DNA of 64,000 nucleotides from Acidaminococcus hominis (GCF_900291475.1 NZ_OLMM01000005.1:302591-366590), one strand, 5' to 3'. Counted from the stretch's first letter, positions 1 to 9,564 are shown. Numbers and translations: made by a program. Notes: generated by a model not told the origin, from the sequence alone.

Positions 1-810
<810 letters not shown>

Positions 811-837
811 GCAAAAATTTTCTAATTGGATAAATAT

Positions 838-872
838 ACAGCGTCTGCCTTCCGGGGCAGGCGCTGTTTTTT
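838..872 (+). terminator. Intrinsic terminator after serS
   Basis: An 11-bp stem (CAGCGTCTGCC with GGCAGGCGCTG, one G-U pair) around a short loop, followed directly by TTTTTTCTT. Confidence 0.85.
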
Positions 873-945
873 CTTCTAGGGGAGGTAGGACGCCCTCGGA
901 GTTCTTCTTATGCGCTATTTCGAGGAATTTACGCATTTAAGGGTA

Positions 946-1060
946 TTAAGTGACTTAAAAATGAACTATGCATATTTTTCGTGAAACTCCTTTAAAGTCC
1001 TCAAAACTCCTTTGTTTTCCTCAATTTTCCTCTTGTACTTTCCCTGATTTGCTGTATAAT
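946..1060 (+). promoter_or_regulatory. Promoter and possible operator before the decarboxylase gene
   Basis: A TTGTAC -35 (1033-1038) and TATAAT -10 (1055-1060) lie 16 bp apart. Upstream are a perfect 6-bp inverted repeat (TTAAGT-G-ACTTAA, 946-958) and an AT-rich stretch in which CTCCTTT, GTCCTC and TTTTCCTC recur between about 985 and 1032. The repeats could bind a regulator; none is identified. The rest of the 811-1107 gap shows no coding potential. Confidence 0.6.
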
Positions 1061-1107
1061 GATAACGAAATTTGCACAGGCCCTGCTGGGCCAAAGGGGG
1101 ATGTTAC

Positions 1108-2280
1108 ATGAACGAACAAAGTTTTTTCCAATTGTCCCAAGAAGCCGTAACCAGTCTGGCAGAACGTTTTGAGACTCCGCTGCTGGTGCTTTCCCTGGAC
1201 CAGGTGGAGAAAAACTATGATCTGCTGCAGGCTCATATTCCGCAGCTAAAAATTCATTATGCCATGAAAGCCAATCCGGATCTGCGGATCCTGGAATTGC
1301 TGATCAATAAAGGCTCCAGTTTTGACGTAGCTAGTGACGGGGAAATCCGCACCCTTTCCCAATTGGGCGTGGCCGGGGACCGGATGATCTACGCCAACCC
1401 CATTAAGATTGATGCCGGTTTTAAGGCCTGTGCCGATGCCGGTGTAACCCATATGACCTTTGACAGTGAATCGGAAATCCAAAAGATTGCCCAGCATTGC
1501 CCGGGAGCCACGGTTCTCCTGCGGCTGCGCATCGATAACCCCAAGGCCCATGTGGACCTGAACAAGAAATTTGGCGCACCCCTGGAAAAGGCGCTGGACC
1601 TGATGCTGAAGGCCCAGGCTGCGGGCCTGGATATGGCCGGGGTGGCCTTCCATGTGGGCAGCCAGACGGTGGTGGCGGATCCCTATCTGCTGGCCCTGGA
1701 TATTACCAAAAAACTCATGCAGCAGGCCCGGGCCAAGGGTCTTACCATGCGCATTTTGGATATTGGCGGAGGTATGCCCATTCCGGAAACCGGCGTCCAC
1801 TACAACCTGTCCGCTCTGCTGGACCAGATAGCAGCCCGGCTAAATGAAGACTTCTCCGACCTGGAAATCTGGGCCGAACCGGGCCGGTACCTGTGCGGTA
1901 CGGCCATGAACCTGATTACCCGGGTTATCGGCGTCAATGAACGCAATGGCCAGACCTGGTATTTCCTGGACGACGGCATTTACGGCACGTTTTCCGGGGT
2001 AATCTTTGACCAATGGGATTTCAAACTGATCAGCTTCAAAAACAGCGGAAAAAAGATTCCGGCTACTTTTGCCGGCCCCAGCTGTGACTCCCTGGATATT
2101 ATGTTCCGGGGAAAGCTGACGGAACCCCTGGAAGTGGGGGATCTGCTGCTGGTGCCGGTATGCGGGGCGTATACTTCTGCTTCCGCCACCACCTTCAATG
2201 GCTTTAAGAAAGCCCGGATTGTGGTCTGGGAAGAAGTCCAGGCGGAGCTGGGCCTGGAAAAAATGCAGCTGGCGGTATAA
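1108..2280 (+). CDS. Lysine/ornithine decarboxylase, alanine-racemase-fold type
   Basis: PLP enzyme that decarboxylates lysine and/or ornithine to cadaverine or putrescine. 390 residues, the size of the Selenomonas-type lysine/ornithine decarboxylase. Visible features are the PLP lysine in YAMKANPD (K54), HVGSQ (182-186), the phosphate-binding DIGGGMP (218-224), EPGR (257-260) and the catalytic-cysteine loop GPSCDSLD (C326), all characteristic of the eukaryotic ODC-like group. ATG 1108 was chosen because AAAGGGGG (1093-1100) precedes it; an in-frame codon at 1072 lacks a ribosome site. It has its own promoter and terminator. In Negativicutes such enzymes supply cadaverine that is linked to peptidoglycan and helps anchor the outer membrane, so that role is likely here (inference). 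Lysine versus ornithine preference cannot be read from sequence alone. Confidence 0.85.
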   Translation: MNEQSFFQLSQEAVTSLAERFETPLLVLSLDQVEKNYDLLQAHIPQLKIHYAMKANPDLRILELLINKGSSFDVASDGEIRTLSQLGVAGDRMIYANPIKIDAGFKACADAGVTHMTFDSESEIQKIAQHCPGATVLLRLRIDNPKAHVDLNKKFGAPLEKALDLMLKAQAAGLDMAGVAFHVGSQTVVADPYLLALDITKKLMQQARAKGLTMRILDIGGGMPIPETGVHYNLSALLDQIAARLNEDFSDLEIWAEPGRYLCGTAMNLITRVIGVNERNGQTWYFLDDGIYGTFSGVIFDQWDFKLISFKNSGKKIPATFAGPSCDSLDIMFRGKLTEPLEVGDLLLVPVCGAYTSASATTFNGFKKARIVVWEEVQAELGLEKMQLAV

Positions 2281-2292
2281 GCTTTCCCCTAG

Positions 2293-2330
2293 AGCCCTTT
2301 TTGCCGAAGTATCCGGCAGAAAGGGCTTTT
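2293..2330 (+). terminator. Intrinsic terminator
   Basis: AGCCCTTT...TGCCG pairs with CGGCA...AAAGGGCT, followed by TTTTTG. Confidence 0.85.
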
Positions 2331-2346
2331 TGTTTTCGGGTTTCTT

Positions 2347-2375
2347 TTGAGGCTTTGCCATTCTTGTGTTACAAT
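2347..2375 (+). promoter_or_regulatory. Promoter of ychF
   Basis: TTGAGG (2347-2352), 17-bp spacer, TACAAT (2370-2375). Confidence 0.65.
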
Positions 2376-2431
2376 AGTAGCATCTGTATCGGAGATCAAT
2401 CATAACAGATAGAAATAAGGAGAGATGATTC

Positions 2432-3541
2432 ATGAGTTCTACCAATTTGGAAATGGGTATTGTAGGGTTGCCCAACGTAGGAAAAAGTACACTATTCAAT
2501 GCCATTACCAAGGCAGGTGCTGAAGCAGCCAACTACCCGTTCTGTACCATAGAGCCCAACGTAGGGGTGGTGGACGTACCGGATGCGCGCCTGAAGGTGC
2601 TCAGCGAGATGTTCCATTCCAAGAAGATTGTGCCTGCCGGCATGCGTTTTGTGGATATTGCCGGGCTGGTGAAAGGTGCATCCAAGGGAGAAGGCCTGGG
2701 CAACAAGTTCCTGTCCCACATCCGGCAGACGGACGCCATTGCTGAAGTGGTGCGCTGCTTTGAAGACGGAAACATTACCCACGTGGAAGGTTCCATTGAC
2801 CCGGTCCGGGACGTGGAAATCATCAATACGGAGCTGTGCCTGGCGGACCTGGATTCCGTGGACAAGCAATTGGTGAAGGTTCAGAAGCTGATGAAATCCG
2901 GGGACAAGAAAGCCGCTGCCCGGGCAGAAGTGCTGAAAAAGATTTCTGCCGGCCTGGGCGACGCCGTGCCTGCCCGCCGGATGGAACTCACCGAGGACGA
3001 AAAGGACGCGGTAAAGGAACTGGATCTTTTGACCCTGAAGCCCATTCTGTACGTAGCCAATGTGTCCGAGGAAGAAGCGGCTGATGCTTCCGGCAATCCC
3101 TATGTGAAAGCCCTGGAAGATTATGCGGCCCAGGAACATGCCCAGGTTATCGTGATTTCTGCCAAGGTGGAAGAAGAAATTGCCGAACTGCCGGAAGCGG
3201 AAGCCAAGGAATACCTGGAAATGGAAGGGCTGACGGAAGCAGGTCTGGACCGGCTGATCAAAGCCGGCTTTAAGCTGCTGGGCTTACAGACTTTCCTTAC
3301 CGCCGGGGAAATGGAATCCCGGGCCTGGACCATTGTCCAGGGCTCTACCGCTCCCCAGGCTGCTGGTAAGATTCATTCCGATTTTGAAAAAGGGTTTATT
3401 CGGGCGGAAATCGTCTCCTACGAGGATCTGGTTAAATGCGGTTCCAAACAGGCTGCCAAGGAAAAAGGCCTGGTACGGCTGGAAGGCAAGGACTACATCA
3501 TGCAGGATGGGGACGTGGTGGAATTCCGCTTTAACGTATAA
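2432..3541 (+). CDS. ychF: Redox-regulated ATPase/GTPase YchF (OLA1 family)
   Basis: Cytoplasmic P-loop NTPase of the Obg/OLA1 group that associates with ribosomes. 369 residues, full length. The P-loop GLPNVGKST is at 12-20. The G4 motif is NVSE (210-213) instead of NKxD, the change that gives YchF its ATP preference. The C-terminal third carries the TGS domain. The ATG at 2432 is preceded by AAGGAGAG. A PHP-family phosphatase gene follows 14 bases downstream without a terminator, so the two are probably co-transcribed. Confidence 0.95.
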   Translation: MSSTNLEMGIVGLPNVGKSTLFNAITKAGAEAANYPFCTIEPNVGVVDVPDARLKVLSEMFHSKKIVPAGMRFVDIAGLVKGASKGEGLGNKFLSHIRQTDAIAEVVRCFEDGNITHVEGSIDPVRDVEIINTELCLADLDSVDKQLVKVQKLMKSGDKKAAARAEVLKKISAGLGDAVPARRMELTEDEKDAVKELDLLTLKPILYVANVSEEEAADASGNPYVKALEDYAAQEHAQVIVISAKVEEEIAELPEAEAKEYLEMEGLTEAGLDRLIKAGFKLLGLQTFLTAGEMESRAWTIVQGSTAPQAAGKIHSDFEKGFIRAEIVSYEDLVKCGSKQAAKEKGLVRLEGKDYIMQDGDVVEFRFNV

Positions 3542-3555
3542 GGGAGATGACAACC

Positions 3556-4332
3556 ATGCTGTATGATACCCATACCCATGCCGACTATTCCTGTGATGCA
3601 GAGATGACCCTGCCCCAGGCCATCGAACGGGCCAAGGCGTTAAATATCGGGCTCATTCTGACGGAGCACTGGGACCGGTATTACCCCACCAATCCGGAAA
3701 TGTTCCTGTTCGATATTGACGATTATTTCCGGAAGAATACCCCCTACCGGACGGAACAGATTTTGCTGGGCATCGAAGTGGGCCTTCAGCCCCAGGCCAT
3801 TGAGGAAGACCGGAAAATGACCGCCGCCCATCCCTTTGACGAGGTGGTGGGGTCCATGCACTGCTTTTTGGGGAAGGATATGTACGAACCTTCCACCTAT
3901 GAGGGAATGACCAAGGAGCAGGCCGTCCGGGATTATCTGGAAGACTCCGTGCGCTGCCTAGAGCTGCACCCGGATTTTGATTCCTACGGCCATTTGGACT
4001 ATATCTGCCGGTATATGCCCTACCCGGATCCCAATCTGTATTACAAGGACAATCCGGAGCTGTGGGATAAGGTTTTCACCCTGCTGATTGAGCAGGACAA
4101 GGCCCTGGAAATCAACACCCGGCGTCTGGGCAACCCCCAGGTGATTCCGCCCTTGCAGGAGCTGTACAACCGGTTTGCCCAGCTGGGGGGCCGCTACGCT
4201 ACCTTGGGCAGCGATGCCCATTATCCGGAGCACGTAGGCCGGGATTTGGCGGTGGGCAAGGCCATTGCCGATGCGGCAGGTTTGCAGCTGGTATACTACA
4301 AAGAACGGAAACGGCAGCTTTGCCAAGAATAA
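3556..4332 (+). CDS. PHP-domain phosphoesterase (histidinol-phosphatase-like)
   Basis: Metal-dependent phosphoesterase of the PHP superfamily, closest in layout to HisJ/HisK-type histidinol phosphatases. 258 residues. The N-terminal DTHTHADYS supplies the first metal-binding His-x-His (H6, H8); EHWD, HPDFDSYGHLDY and SDAHY further on supply other metal ligands. ATG 3556 is preferred over an in-frame ATG at 3547 because the ribosome site AGGGAG (3541-3546) directly abuts the upstream one. No other his genes are near, so the substrate is uncertain. Confidence 0.8.
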   Translation: MLYDTHTHADYSCDAEMTLPQAIERAKALNIGLILTEHWDRYYPTNPEMFLFDIDDYFRKNTPYRTEQILLGIEVGLQPQAIEEDRKMTAAHPFDEVVGSMHCFLGKDMYEPSTYEGMTKEQAVRDYLEDSVRCLELHPDFDSYGHLDYICRYMPYPDPNLYYKDNPELWDKVFTLLIEQDKALEINTRRLGNPQVIPPLQELYNRFAQLGGRYATLGSDAHYPEHVGRDLAVGKAIADAAGLQLVYYKERKRQLCQE

Positions 4333-4338
4333 AAGCAG

Positions 4339-4365
4339 CAGGGGCCTTCGGGTCCCTGTTTTTTT
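4339..4365 (+). terminator. Intrinsic terminator
   Basis: CAGGGGCC-TTCG-GGTCCCTG (UUCG tetraloop) followed by seven T. Confidence 0.88.
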
Positions 4366-4409
4366 CTGCCATTTTTGGCTGCTGCCATACAATTGTCACG
4401 GCTCCTTGC

Positions 4410-4438
4410 TTGTTTTACGGGGCCTAGCCTGATATAAT
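4410..4438 (+). promoter_or_regulatory. Promoter of the nadD operon
   Basis: TTGTTT (4410-4415), 17-bp spacer, TATAAT (4433-4438). Confidence 0.65.
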
Positions 4439-4475
4439 ACACTAGTATCATCCTGTTTAAAAGGTGGGGAAGTGT

Positions 4476-5087
4476 ATGGGCCGTATGCGGCTGGGAATTT
4501 TTGGCGGGACCTTTGACCCGATCCATAAGGGACATCTGGCAATTGCTGAAGCCATGCAGCAGCAGCTGAAGCTGGACCGAATCCTGTTTATCCCGGATTA
4601 CCTGCCGCCCCACAAATTGCAGCAGCAGTGTTCCCCTTCGCCGGATCGCCTGGCCATGACCCTATTAGGGATTCAGGGGCATCCGCTTTTTACGGTTTCG
4701 GACCGGGAGCTGCGCCGGCGGGGCGTTTCCTATACGGTGGACACCCTGCACCAGCTGTACCGCCGTTACCATAGGTATTATGACCTGTACTTTCTCATTG
4801 GGGCGGATTCCGCCGAACAGCTGCCTACCTGGCACCGGATTCGGGAGGCCATGCGCTGCAGCATTTTTGCGGCAGCGGCCCGGCCTGGTTTTGCCCCTTA
4901 CAAGGAAAAGGTGACGAGAGCGCTGGCCCGGCAGGGCCTTACCCGGCTTGTGTGGGTGGATACGCCGGAAATCGATATTTCTTCAACCCAGATCCGCCAG
5001 CGGGTCCGGGCAGGACAAGCCATTGGGGACCTGGTTCCCCAGGCAGTAGCCGATTACATCAGACAAAGAGAGCTCTACCAGGGGTAG
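4476..5087 (+). CDS. nadD: Nicotinate-nucleotide adenylyltransferase
   Basis: Adenylates nicotinate mononucleotide to deamido-NAD in NAD synthesis. 203 residues, normal length. GGTFDPIHKGH at 10-20 is the nucleotidyltransferase signature and SSTQIR near 169-174 is the second ATP-binding motif. ATG 4476 is favoured because AAGGTGGGG (4461-4469) lies about 6 bases before it; the in-frame GTG at 4464 overlaps that site. First gene of nadD-yqeK-LCP-rsfS-cvfB, an arrangement common in Firmicutes. Confidence 0.95.
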   Translation: MGRMRLGIFGGTFDPIHKGHLAIAEAMQQQLKLDRILFIPDYLPPHKLQQQCSPSPDRLAMTLLGIQGHPLFTVSDRELRRRGVSYTVDTLHQLYRRYHRYYDLYFLIGADSAEQLPTWHRIREAMRCSIFAAAARPGFAPYKEKVTRALARQGLTRLVWVDTPEIDISSTQIRQRVRAGQAIGDLVPQAVADYIRQRELYQG

Positions 5088-5124
5088 GGGTCTCTGTCTT
5101 TCTTTATAAGGAAGTGAGGGCAAT

Positions 5125-5712
5125 ATGGAACTGGAAGAAATGAAGCGGCGGCTGGCAAAAGAGCTGCCGGAAAAACGGTTTAAACATAGTGTGGCAGTTT
5201 GTGAAACCGCCATCCGCCTGGCCCGGATTCACGGGGTGGACGAAAAGAAGGCCGCCATTGCCGGCCTGATCCATGACAGCGGGCGGCAGATTCCCACCCG
5301 GGATTTTATCGCCAAGGCTGAAGAACTGGGCATTGACCTGGACGAAATTGAACGCTGTCAGCCCATCCTGATCCATTCCAAACTGGGCAAATACTACGCC
5401 CAGCACGAATTTGGGGTAACGGATCCGGATATTTTGAATGCCATCCGGTACCATACCACAGGCGCTGCCCATATGAGCCCCCTGTGCATGGTCATCTACC
5501 TGGCGGATTTATTGGAGCCGGCCCGGGATTTCCCCAAAGTGGAGGAAATGCGGAAAATGGCCAAAAAGAGCTTGGAAACTACCATGCTGGCGGCCTACGC
5601 CAATACCATGGAATACCTGCTGGGTTCCCAGCTGCTGATTCACCCGGACTGCCTGGCCGGCTACAACGAACTGGCCATCCAGCTGAAAAAACCAAAGAAT
5701 AACAGGAGTTGA
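5125..5712 (+). CDS. yqeK: HD-domain hydrolase YqeK
   Basis: HD-superfamily phosphohydrolase; in this family it cleaves diadenosine tetraphosphate symmetrically to ADP. 195 residues. Metal-binding residues are visible: H21 in HSVAVCETA, the H50-D51 pair in LIHDSG, and later H and D residues around YHTTG and YLADLLEPAR. The start at 5125 is preceded by GAGGG (5116-5120). Encoded directly downstream of nadD, its usual neighbour. Confidence 0.9.
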   Translation: MELEEMKRRLAKELPEKRFKHSVAVCETAIRLARIHGVDEKKAAIAGLIHDSGRQIPTRDFIAKAEELGIDLDEIERCQPILIHSKLGKYYAQHEFGVTDPDILNAIRYHTTGAAHMSPLCMVIYLADLLEPARDFPKVEEMRKMAKKSLETTMLAAYANTMEYLLGSQLLIHPDCLAGYNELAIQLKKPKNNRS

Positions 5713-5714
5713 CT

Positions 5715-6695
5715 ATGACAGAAGAGAACAATGCTGGCAAGCCGCATTACAAGAAGCGGCTGCGTAAAGGGCGATTGTTTTTTTGCCTTGTTCTGATTCT
5801 GGCCCTTTTTGGCAGCTGTTTTGCTGCCGGCATGAGAATCTACAACCGCTTTTTTCGGACCGATCCAGTGGCGGTGCAGACAGAAAAGGAAGACCACCTG
5901 TCCGAGGAAGCCTTTTCTGAACGCATCAACCTGCTGCTTTTGGGTACGGATGATGGGGACAGCGAAGACTTTGACAAGAATGCCCCCAAGCGGACGGATG
6001 CCATGCTGCTGGTGAGCTTTGACCCGGCGAGGAACCGGGTGTCCGTGCTGAGCCTGCCCCGGGATACCCGGGTGCATATTCCCGGCCACAGCGGCTATGA
6101 TAAAATCAACGCCGCCTATGCCTACGGCGGGGTGAAGCTGGCCAAGCAGACGGTTTCCAACCTGCTCCAGGTGCCCATCGATTTTTATATGCAGGTGGAC
6201 TGGCAGGGCTTTATCAAAGTGGTGGATATGCTGGGCGGTGTGGACCTGGACGTGGAAAAGAATATGAACTACGAGGATCCCTATGCGGACCTGGAAATCC
6301 ACCTGAACAAGGGCTTCCAGCACCTGGACGGGAAAAAGGCCGGGGAGTATGTGCGGTTCCGGCATGACGAAATGGGCGATATTGGCCGGGTGGAGCGGCA
6401 GCAGAAGTTCCTGAAGGCCCTGTCCAAGCAGGCCTTTACCATGGGCAACATGATGAAGATGCCCATGCTGATTTCCACGGCTACCCGCTACGTCCATACG
6501 GATATGGATTTCCTCAGCATGGTGAAGGCAGCCAACTGTCTGAGAATGTTTGGCGAAAACGGGGTCCAGTCTGCCAGTCTGGAAGGCGATTTTGCCACCA
6601 TTGGCGGGGTGAGCTATTGGGTGACTACCCGGAGCAAGATTGGGGCAACCCTGGATGAACTGAAAATCCCTCATAAGCGGATTACTGAAGATTAA
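5715..6695 (+). CDS. LytR-CpsA-Psr (LCP) family cell-envelope transferase
   Basis: Membrane-anchored enzyme that attaches undecaprenyl-linked glycopolymers to the cell wall. 326 residues: basic N-terminus, one membrane segment at about 21-40, then an extracytoplasmic LCP domain with GTDD (77-80), RTDAMLL (93-99) and SLPRDTRV (113-120), whose Arg and Asp residues bind pyrophosphate lipid. ATG 5715 sits 6 bases after AGGAG (5704-5708); the TTG at 5709 overlaps that site. In a diderm Firmicute its acceptor glycopolymer is not obvious. Located between yqeK and rsfS. Confidence 0.9.
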   Translation: MTEENNAGKPHYKKRLRKGRLFFCLVLILALFGSCFAAGMRIYNRFFRTDPVAVQTEKEDHLSEEAFSERINLLLLGTDDGDSEDFDKNAPKRTDAMLLVSFDPARNRVSVLSLPRDTRVHIPGHSGYDKINAAYAYGGVKLAKQTVSNLLQVPIDFYMQVDWQGFIKVVDMLGGVDLDVEKNMNYEDPYADLEIHLNKGFQHLDGKKAGEYVRFRHDEMGDIGRVERQQKFLKALSKQAFTMGNMMKMPMLISTATRYVHTDMDFLSMVKAANCLRMFGENGVQSASLEGDFATIGGVSYWVTTRSKIGATLDELKIPHKRITED

Positions 6696-6735
6696 TGTGA
6701 TGATGGATGCGAGAAGTGAAGTAAGGAGTGATTGT

Positions 6736-7089
6736 ATGACAGAAAAAGAATTGGCCAACAAGATTGCGGCAGCTGCTGCAGACAAAAAAGCACAGGATAT
6801 CCTGCTGCTGAACATGACCGGAATTTCCCCGGTAACGGATTATTTCATGATCTGTTCCGCTTCCAGCACCACCCAGGTGCGGGCCATTGCGGACAATATT
6901 GAGGACAAGCTGGCCGAACAGGGCCGCCTGCCCATGCATAAGGAAGGCTATGCCGAAGGCAGCTGGATTCTGCTGGATTACGGCGACTGCGTAGCCCATA
7001 TTTTCCGGGAAGCAGAACGGAATTTCTACAACCTGGAACAGCTGTGGGCAGATGCTCCCAGCGAAAGTTATACGGAGACAGAAGCATGA
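6736..7089 (+). CDS. rsfS: Ribosome silencing factor RsfS
   Basis: Binds ribosomal protein L14 and blocks joining of the subunits during starvation. 117 residues, typical size. The conserved core is DYFMICSASSTTQVRAIADN with the terminal DYGDCVAHIF...YNLEQLW block. ATG 6736 follows AAGGAGTG (6723-6730); ATG codons further upstream in the same frame have no ribosome site. The gene shares bases with the following cvfB start. Confidence 0.93.
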   Translation: MTEKELANKIAAAAADKKAQDILLLNMTGISPVTDYFMICSASSTTQVRAIADNIEDKLAEQGRLPMHKEGYAEGSWILLDYGDCVAHIFREAERNFYNLEQLWADAPSESYTETEA

Positions 7090-7994
7090 TGAACAAGAAA
7101 GAACCCGTAACGGTCAAGACCGTTGGCCGCTACCGGGTAGGTGATGTATGCGAAATGAAGGCCGTGCGGATTGGCGAAGCCGGCGCATTTCTGGATGCAG
7201 GCACCGGCAATACCTCCGACGATATCCTGCTGCATAAGCACCAGCAGACGGCTCCGGTTAAGGCCGGAGATGTGGTAAAGGTGTATTTGTACCTGGATAC
7301 CAAGGGGAGAATGACCGCCAGCATGAAGCTTCCCAAAATGCGGGAAGGCCAGCTGGGGTACGTGAAGGTCCTGTCCGTAACCCGGAAGGGCGGCTTTGTG
7401 GACATTGGGGCTGAACGGGGCATTTTCCTGCCCTACAGCGAAATGCGGGGCCATGTGTCTCCGGGGCAGCTGGTGTGGGTAAAACTGTACCGGGACAAAA
7501 GCGGCCGGCAGGCCGTTACCATGCGGGTGGAAGACGACATGATTCGGGCTTCCGTGCCTGCCAAGGACGTAAAAGTTGGGGACCAGCTCACCGGGACGGT
7601 GTACAACATCCTGCCGGAAGGGTTCTTCCTGTTGACGGAACGGCGGTACCTGGCCTTCATCCACCGGGATGAGGTGCCGGGGGGGCGGCTGGACTTTGGC
7701 CAAAAGGTTACCGGCCGGGTTACCTTCGTCCGGGAGGACGGACGGGTGGACATGTCACTGCGGGAAGTTAAGGAAAAGGCCATGGTAACGGACAGTGAAC
7801 GGATCCTGGCCCTTTTGGAAAAACGCCAGGGAACCATGCCTTACACGGACGATACGCCGCCGGAAATTATCCAGGCTGCCTTCTCTATTTCCAAAGCTGC
7901 CTTCAAGCGGGCTCTGGGCCGGCTGATGAAGGAAGGCAAGGTAAAGCAGGAGAATGGCTGGACCACGCTGATTCAGCCAGATTCTAAAAAATAG
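7086..7994 (+). CDS. cvfB: S1-domain RNA-binding protein, CvfB family
   Basis: Cytoplasmic RNA-binding regulator of the CvfB/YitL family. 302 residues: tandem S1-like OB domains (for example YVKVLSVTRKGGFVDIGAE around 95-113 and the region around 165-225) and a C-terminal winged-helix domain (about 235-295). The start ATG 7086 overlaps the rsfS stop and has GGAG (7074-7077) 8 bases upstream; ATG 7089 is a near-equal alternative. A tRNA-Ala promoter begins 3 bases after its stop. Confidence 0.85.
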   Translation: MMNKKEPVTVKTVGRYRVGDVCEMKAVRIGEAGAFLDAGTGNTSDDILLHKHQQTAPVKAGDVVKVYLYLDTKGRMTASMKLPKMREGQLGYVKVLSVTRKGGFVDIGAERGIFLPYSEMRGHVSPGQLVWVKLYRDKSGRQAVTMRVEDDMIRASVPAKDVKVGDQLTGTVYNILPEGFFLLTERRYLAFIHRDEVPGGRLDFGQKVTGRVTFVREDGRVDMSLREVKEKAMVTDSERILALLEKRQGTMPYTDDTPPEIIQAAFSISKAAFKRALGRLMKEGKVKQENGWTTLIQPDSKK

Positions 7995-7996
7995 GC

Positions 7997-8026
7997 TTGA
8001 CAAAAAACGAAAGTGCATTGTATAAT
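7997..8026 (+). promoter_or_regulatory. Consensus promoter of tRNA-Ala(GGC)
   Basis: TTGACA (7997-8002), 18-bp spacer, TATAAT (8021-8026), ending 12 bases before the tRNA. Confidence 0.85.
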
Positions 8027-8038
8027 AAGCAAGTCGTT

Positions 8039-8114
<76 letters not shown>

Positions 8115-8127
8115 ATGAAAAAATCAG

Positions 8128-8157
8128 GGTGCTGTGAATGATCACAGCACCTTTTTT
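8128..8157 (+). terminator. Intrinsic terminator of tRNA-Ala
   Basis: Perfect 10-bp stem GGTGCTGTGA/TCACAGCACC followed by TTTTTT. Confidence 0.92.
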
Positions 8158-8210
8158 GTACCAGAAAAAGTCCGGGGCATCCCGGCATCTGTAAGGAAAG
8201 AAGGGATACC

Positions 8211-8867
8211 ATGTGGAAGCGTATTGCTCTTTTGGCAGCGGCTCTTTTGGTGATTGCCGGCAGCCTGGCCTTTGCCGCTGAACGGACTAGCCGCAAACCC
8301 GTTGTGGTGGTGTTGTACCAGAACCATGCGGAAACCGATTACAATAAGGCTATCGACAAGAAGTTTATGAAAAACTTCAAGGCGGCCCTGCCAGCATCTA
8401 CCTACGTGTGGGTGGATGGGAAAAACGTGATGAAAAAGCTTCAGGAACAGGGCATCGACGATATCTACACCGCTGAGCGCAGCGACATTATCCGGGCCCT
8501 GGGCAATGAACCGGTGGATTACGTGCTTTACGCGGAAGCCCAGCCCTTCATTCGGAAGGAAAAAAGCTCCTGGTTCAGCCACGGTATTGAAATGACCACC
8601 CAGGTTCCCTTTAAGATTGTAGACGTGGCCGGGGACAAGTACCTGTACAGCGGCCGGCTGTCCATCAAGGCGGACAGCACCACCTTTATTGGCGGCATAG
8701 GCAACCGGGGTGTGGTCATGGAAGCGGTGGACAAGGCCAATCAAAGAATCAGTGAGATTATCGCCCAGCGCATGCCCAAAACGGTTACCTCCGGAGAAAA
8801 AAGCCGCAGCCGGGCAGCAGCCCGTCAGGCAGCCCTCCAGGAGATGCCCCTGGAAGTCGTAGAATAA
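8211..8867 (+). CDS. Secreted protein of unknown function
   Basis: Not recognised. 218 residues starting with a clear signal peptide (positive WKR, hydrophobic core, cleavage expected after AFA at about residue 22). The mature part has alternating beta-strand-like stretches (PVVVVLYQN, VDYVLYAEAQPF, VPFKIVDVAGDKYLYSG) and no cysteines or known catalytic motif. It is basic near both ends. The start at 8211 follows AAGGAAAGAAGGG. It sits alone between two terminators and is probably periplasmic. Confidence 0.75.
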   Translation: MWKRIALLAAALLVIAGSLAFAAERTSRKPVVVVLYQNHAETDYNKAIDKKFMKNFKAALPASTYVWVDGKNVMKKLQEQGIDDIYTAERSDIIRALGNEPVDYVLYAEAQPFIRKEKSSWFSHGIEMTTQVPFKIVDVAGDKYLYSGRLSIKADSTTFIGGIGNRGVVMEAVDKANQRISEIIAQRMPKTVTSGEKSRSRAAARQAALQEMPLEVVE

Positions 8868-8880
8868 CAATATAAGAAAA

Positions 8881-8922
8881 AGAGAGAATTCCTAGTAAAC
8901 ATTAGGCAATTCTCTCTTTTCT
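8881..8922 (+). terminator. Intrinsic terminator
   Basis: AGAGAGAATT...CTA pairs with TAG...AATTCTCTCT, followed by a T-rich tail. Confidence 0.8.
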
Positions 8923-8988
8923 TTTGGAGAATTATATAGTAAGATTATAGGAAATAGCAAGGCTGTTTGGCAGCCTAAGGGAGGCATT

Positions 8989-9432
8989 ATGAAAATTTCA
9001 ACTAAAGGGCGGTATGCCCTGCGCCTGATGATTGACCTGGCGCTCAACGGCACAGATTCGTATGTCCCTATCAAAAGTGTCTCACAGCGGCAGGAAATCT
9101 CAGAAAAATATCTGGAACAGATTATCACCCAACTGTCCCGGGCAAAATTGGTAAAAAGCGCCCGGGGGGCCCAAGGCGGCTACCGCCTGGTGCGGGAACC
9201 CAAGGACTATACGGCAGGAGAAATCATCCGGGCGGTGGAAGGTTCCCTGGCGCCGGTGGCTTGTCTGGAACCGGGCCACGAAATTTGCAGCCGGGCAGAG
9301 CAATGTGTTACCCTGGACCTGTGGAAAGAGATTCAGGATGCAGTGGACACCATTGTGGACCATACCACGTTGGCAGACCTGGTAGAAAAACAGAAGCAGA
9401 AATTGCAGAAAATGGCAGCAGCCCAAGGCTAA
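8989..9432 (+). CDS. Rrf2/IscR-type iron-sulfur transcription regulator
   Basis: Winged-helix DNA-binding regulator of the Rrf2 family. 147 residues: HTH in the first 65 residues (MKISTKGRYALRLMIDLAL opening typical of IscR) and three cysteines (C92, C100, C106) placed where IscR holds its Fe-S cluster. No iscS/iscU follows; instead a tRNA, a ferredoxin and an [FeFe]-hydrogenase-like gene do, so it may control Fe-S or redox genes nearby (inference). The start is preceded by AAGGGAGG. Confidence 0.88.
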   Translation: MKISTKGRYALRLMIDLALNGTDSYVPIKSVSQRQEISEKYLEQIITQLSRAKLVKSARGAQGGYRLVREPKDYTAGEIIRAVEGSLAPVACLEPGHEICSRAEQCVTLDLWKEIQDAVDTIVDHTTLADLVEKQKQKLQKMAAAQG

Positions 9433-9436
9433 TCCC

Positions 9437-9465
9437 TTGCGCTGCTGTTTTTTTCGTATTATAAT
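9437..9465 (+). promoter_or_regulatory. Promoter of tRNA-Ala(CGC)
   Basis: TTGCGC (9437-9442), 17-bp spacer, TATAAT (9460-9465), 9 bases before the tRNA. Confidence 0.7.
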
Positions 9466-9474
9466 AGGGCTCAT

Positions 9475-9550
9475 GGGGCATTAGCTCAGCTGGGAGAGCG
9501 CAAGGTTCGCAATCTTGAGGCCAGGAGTTCGATCCTCCTATGCTCCACCA
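9475..9550 (+). tRNA. tRNA-Ala (anticodon CGC)
   Basis: 76 nt with encoded CCA. Acceptor GGGGCAT/ATGCTCC has the alanine-specific G3-U70 pair. The anticodon stem CAAGG/TCTTG holds loop TTCGCAA, giving anticodon CGC for GCG codons. Confidence 0.95.
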
Positions 9551-9564
9551 ATTTGGGTGGCAAG

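Noticed and set aside
7044..7085. GTG start 14 codons upstream for cvfB
   Set aside because: It lies deep within rsfS and has no ribosome site; ATG 7086 has GGAG at the right distance.
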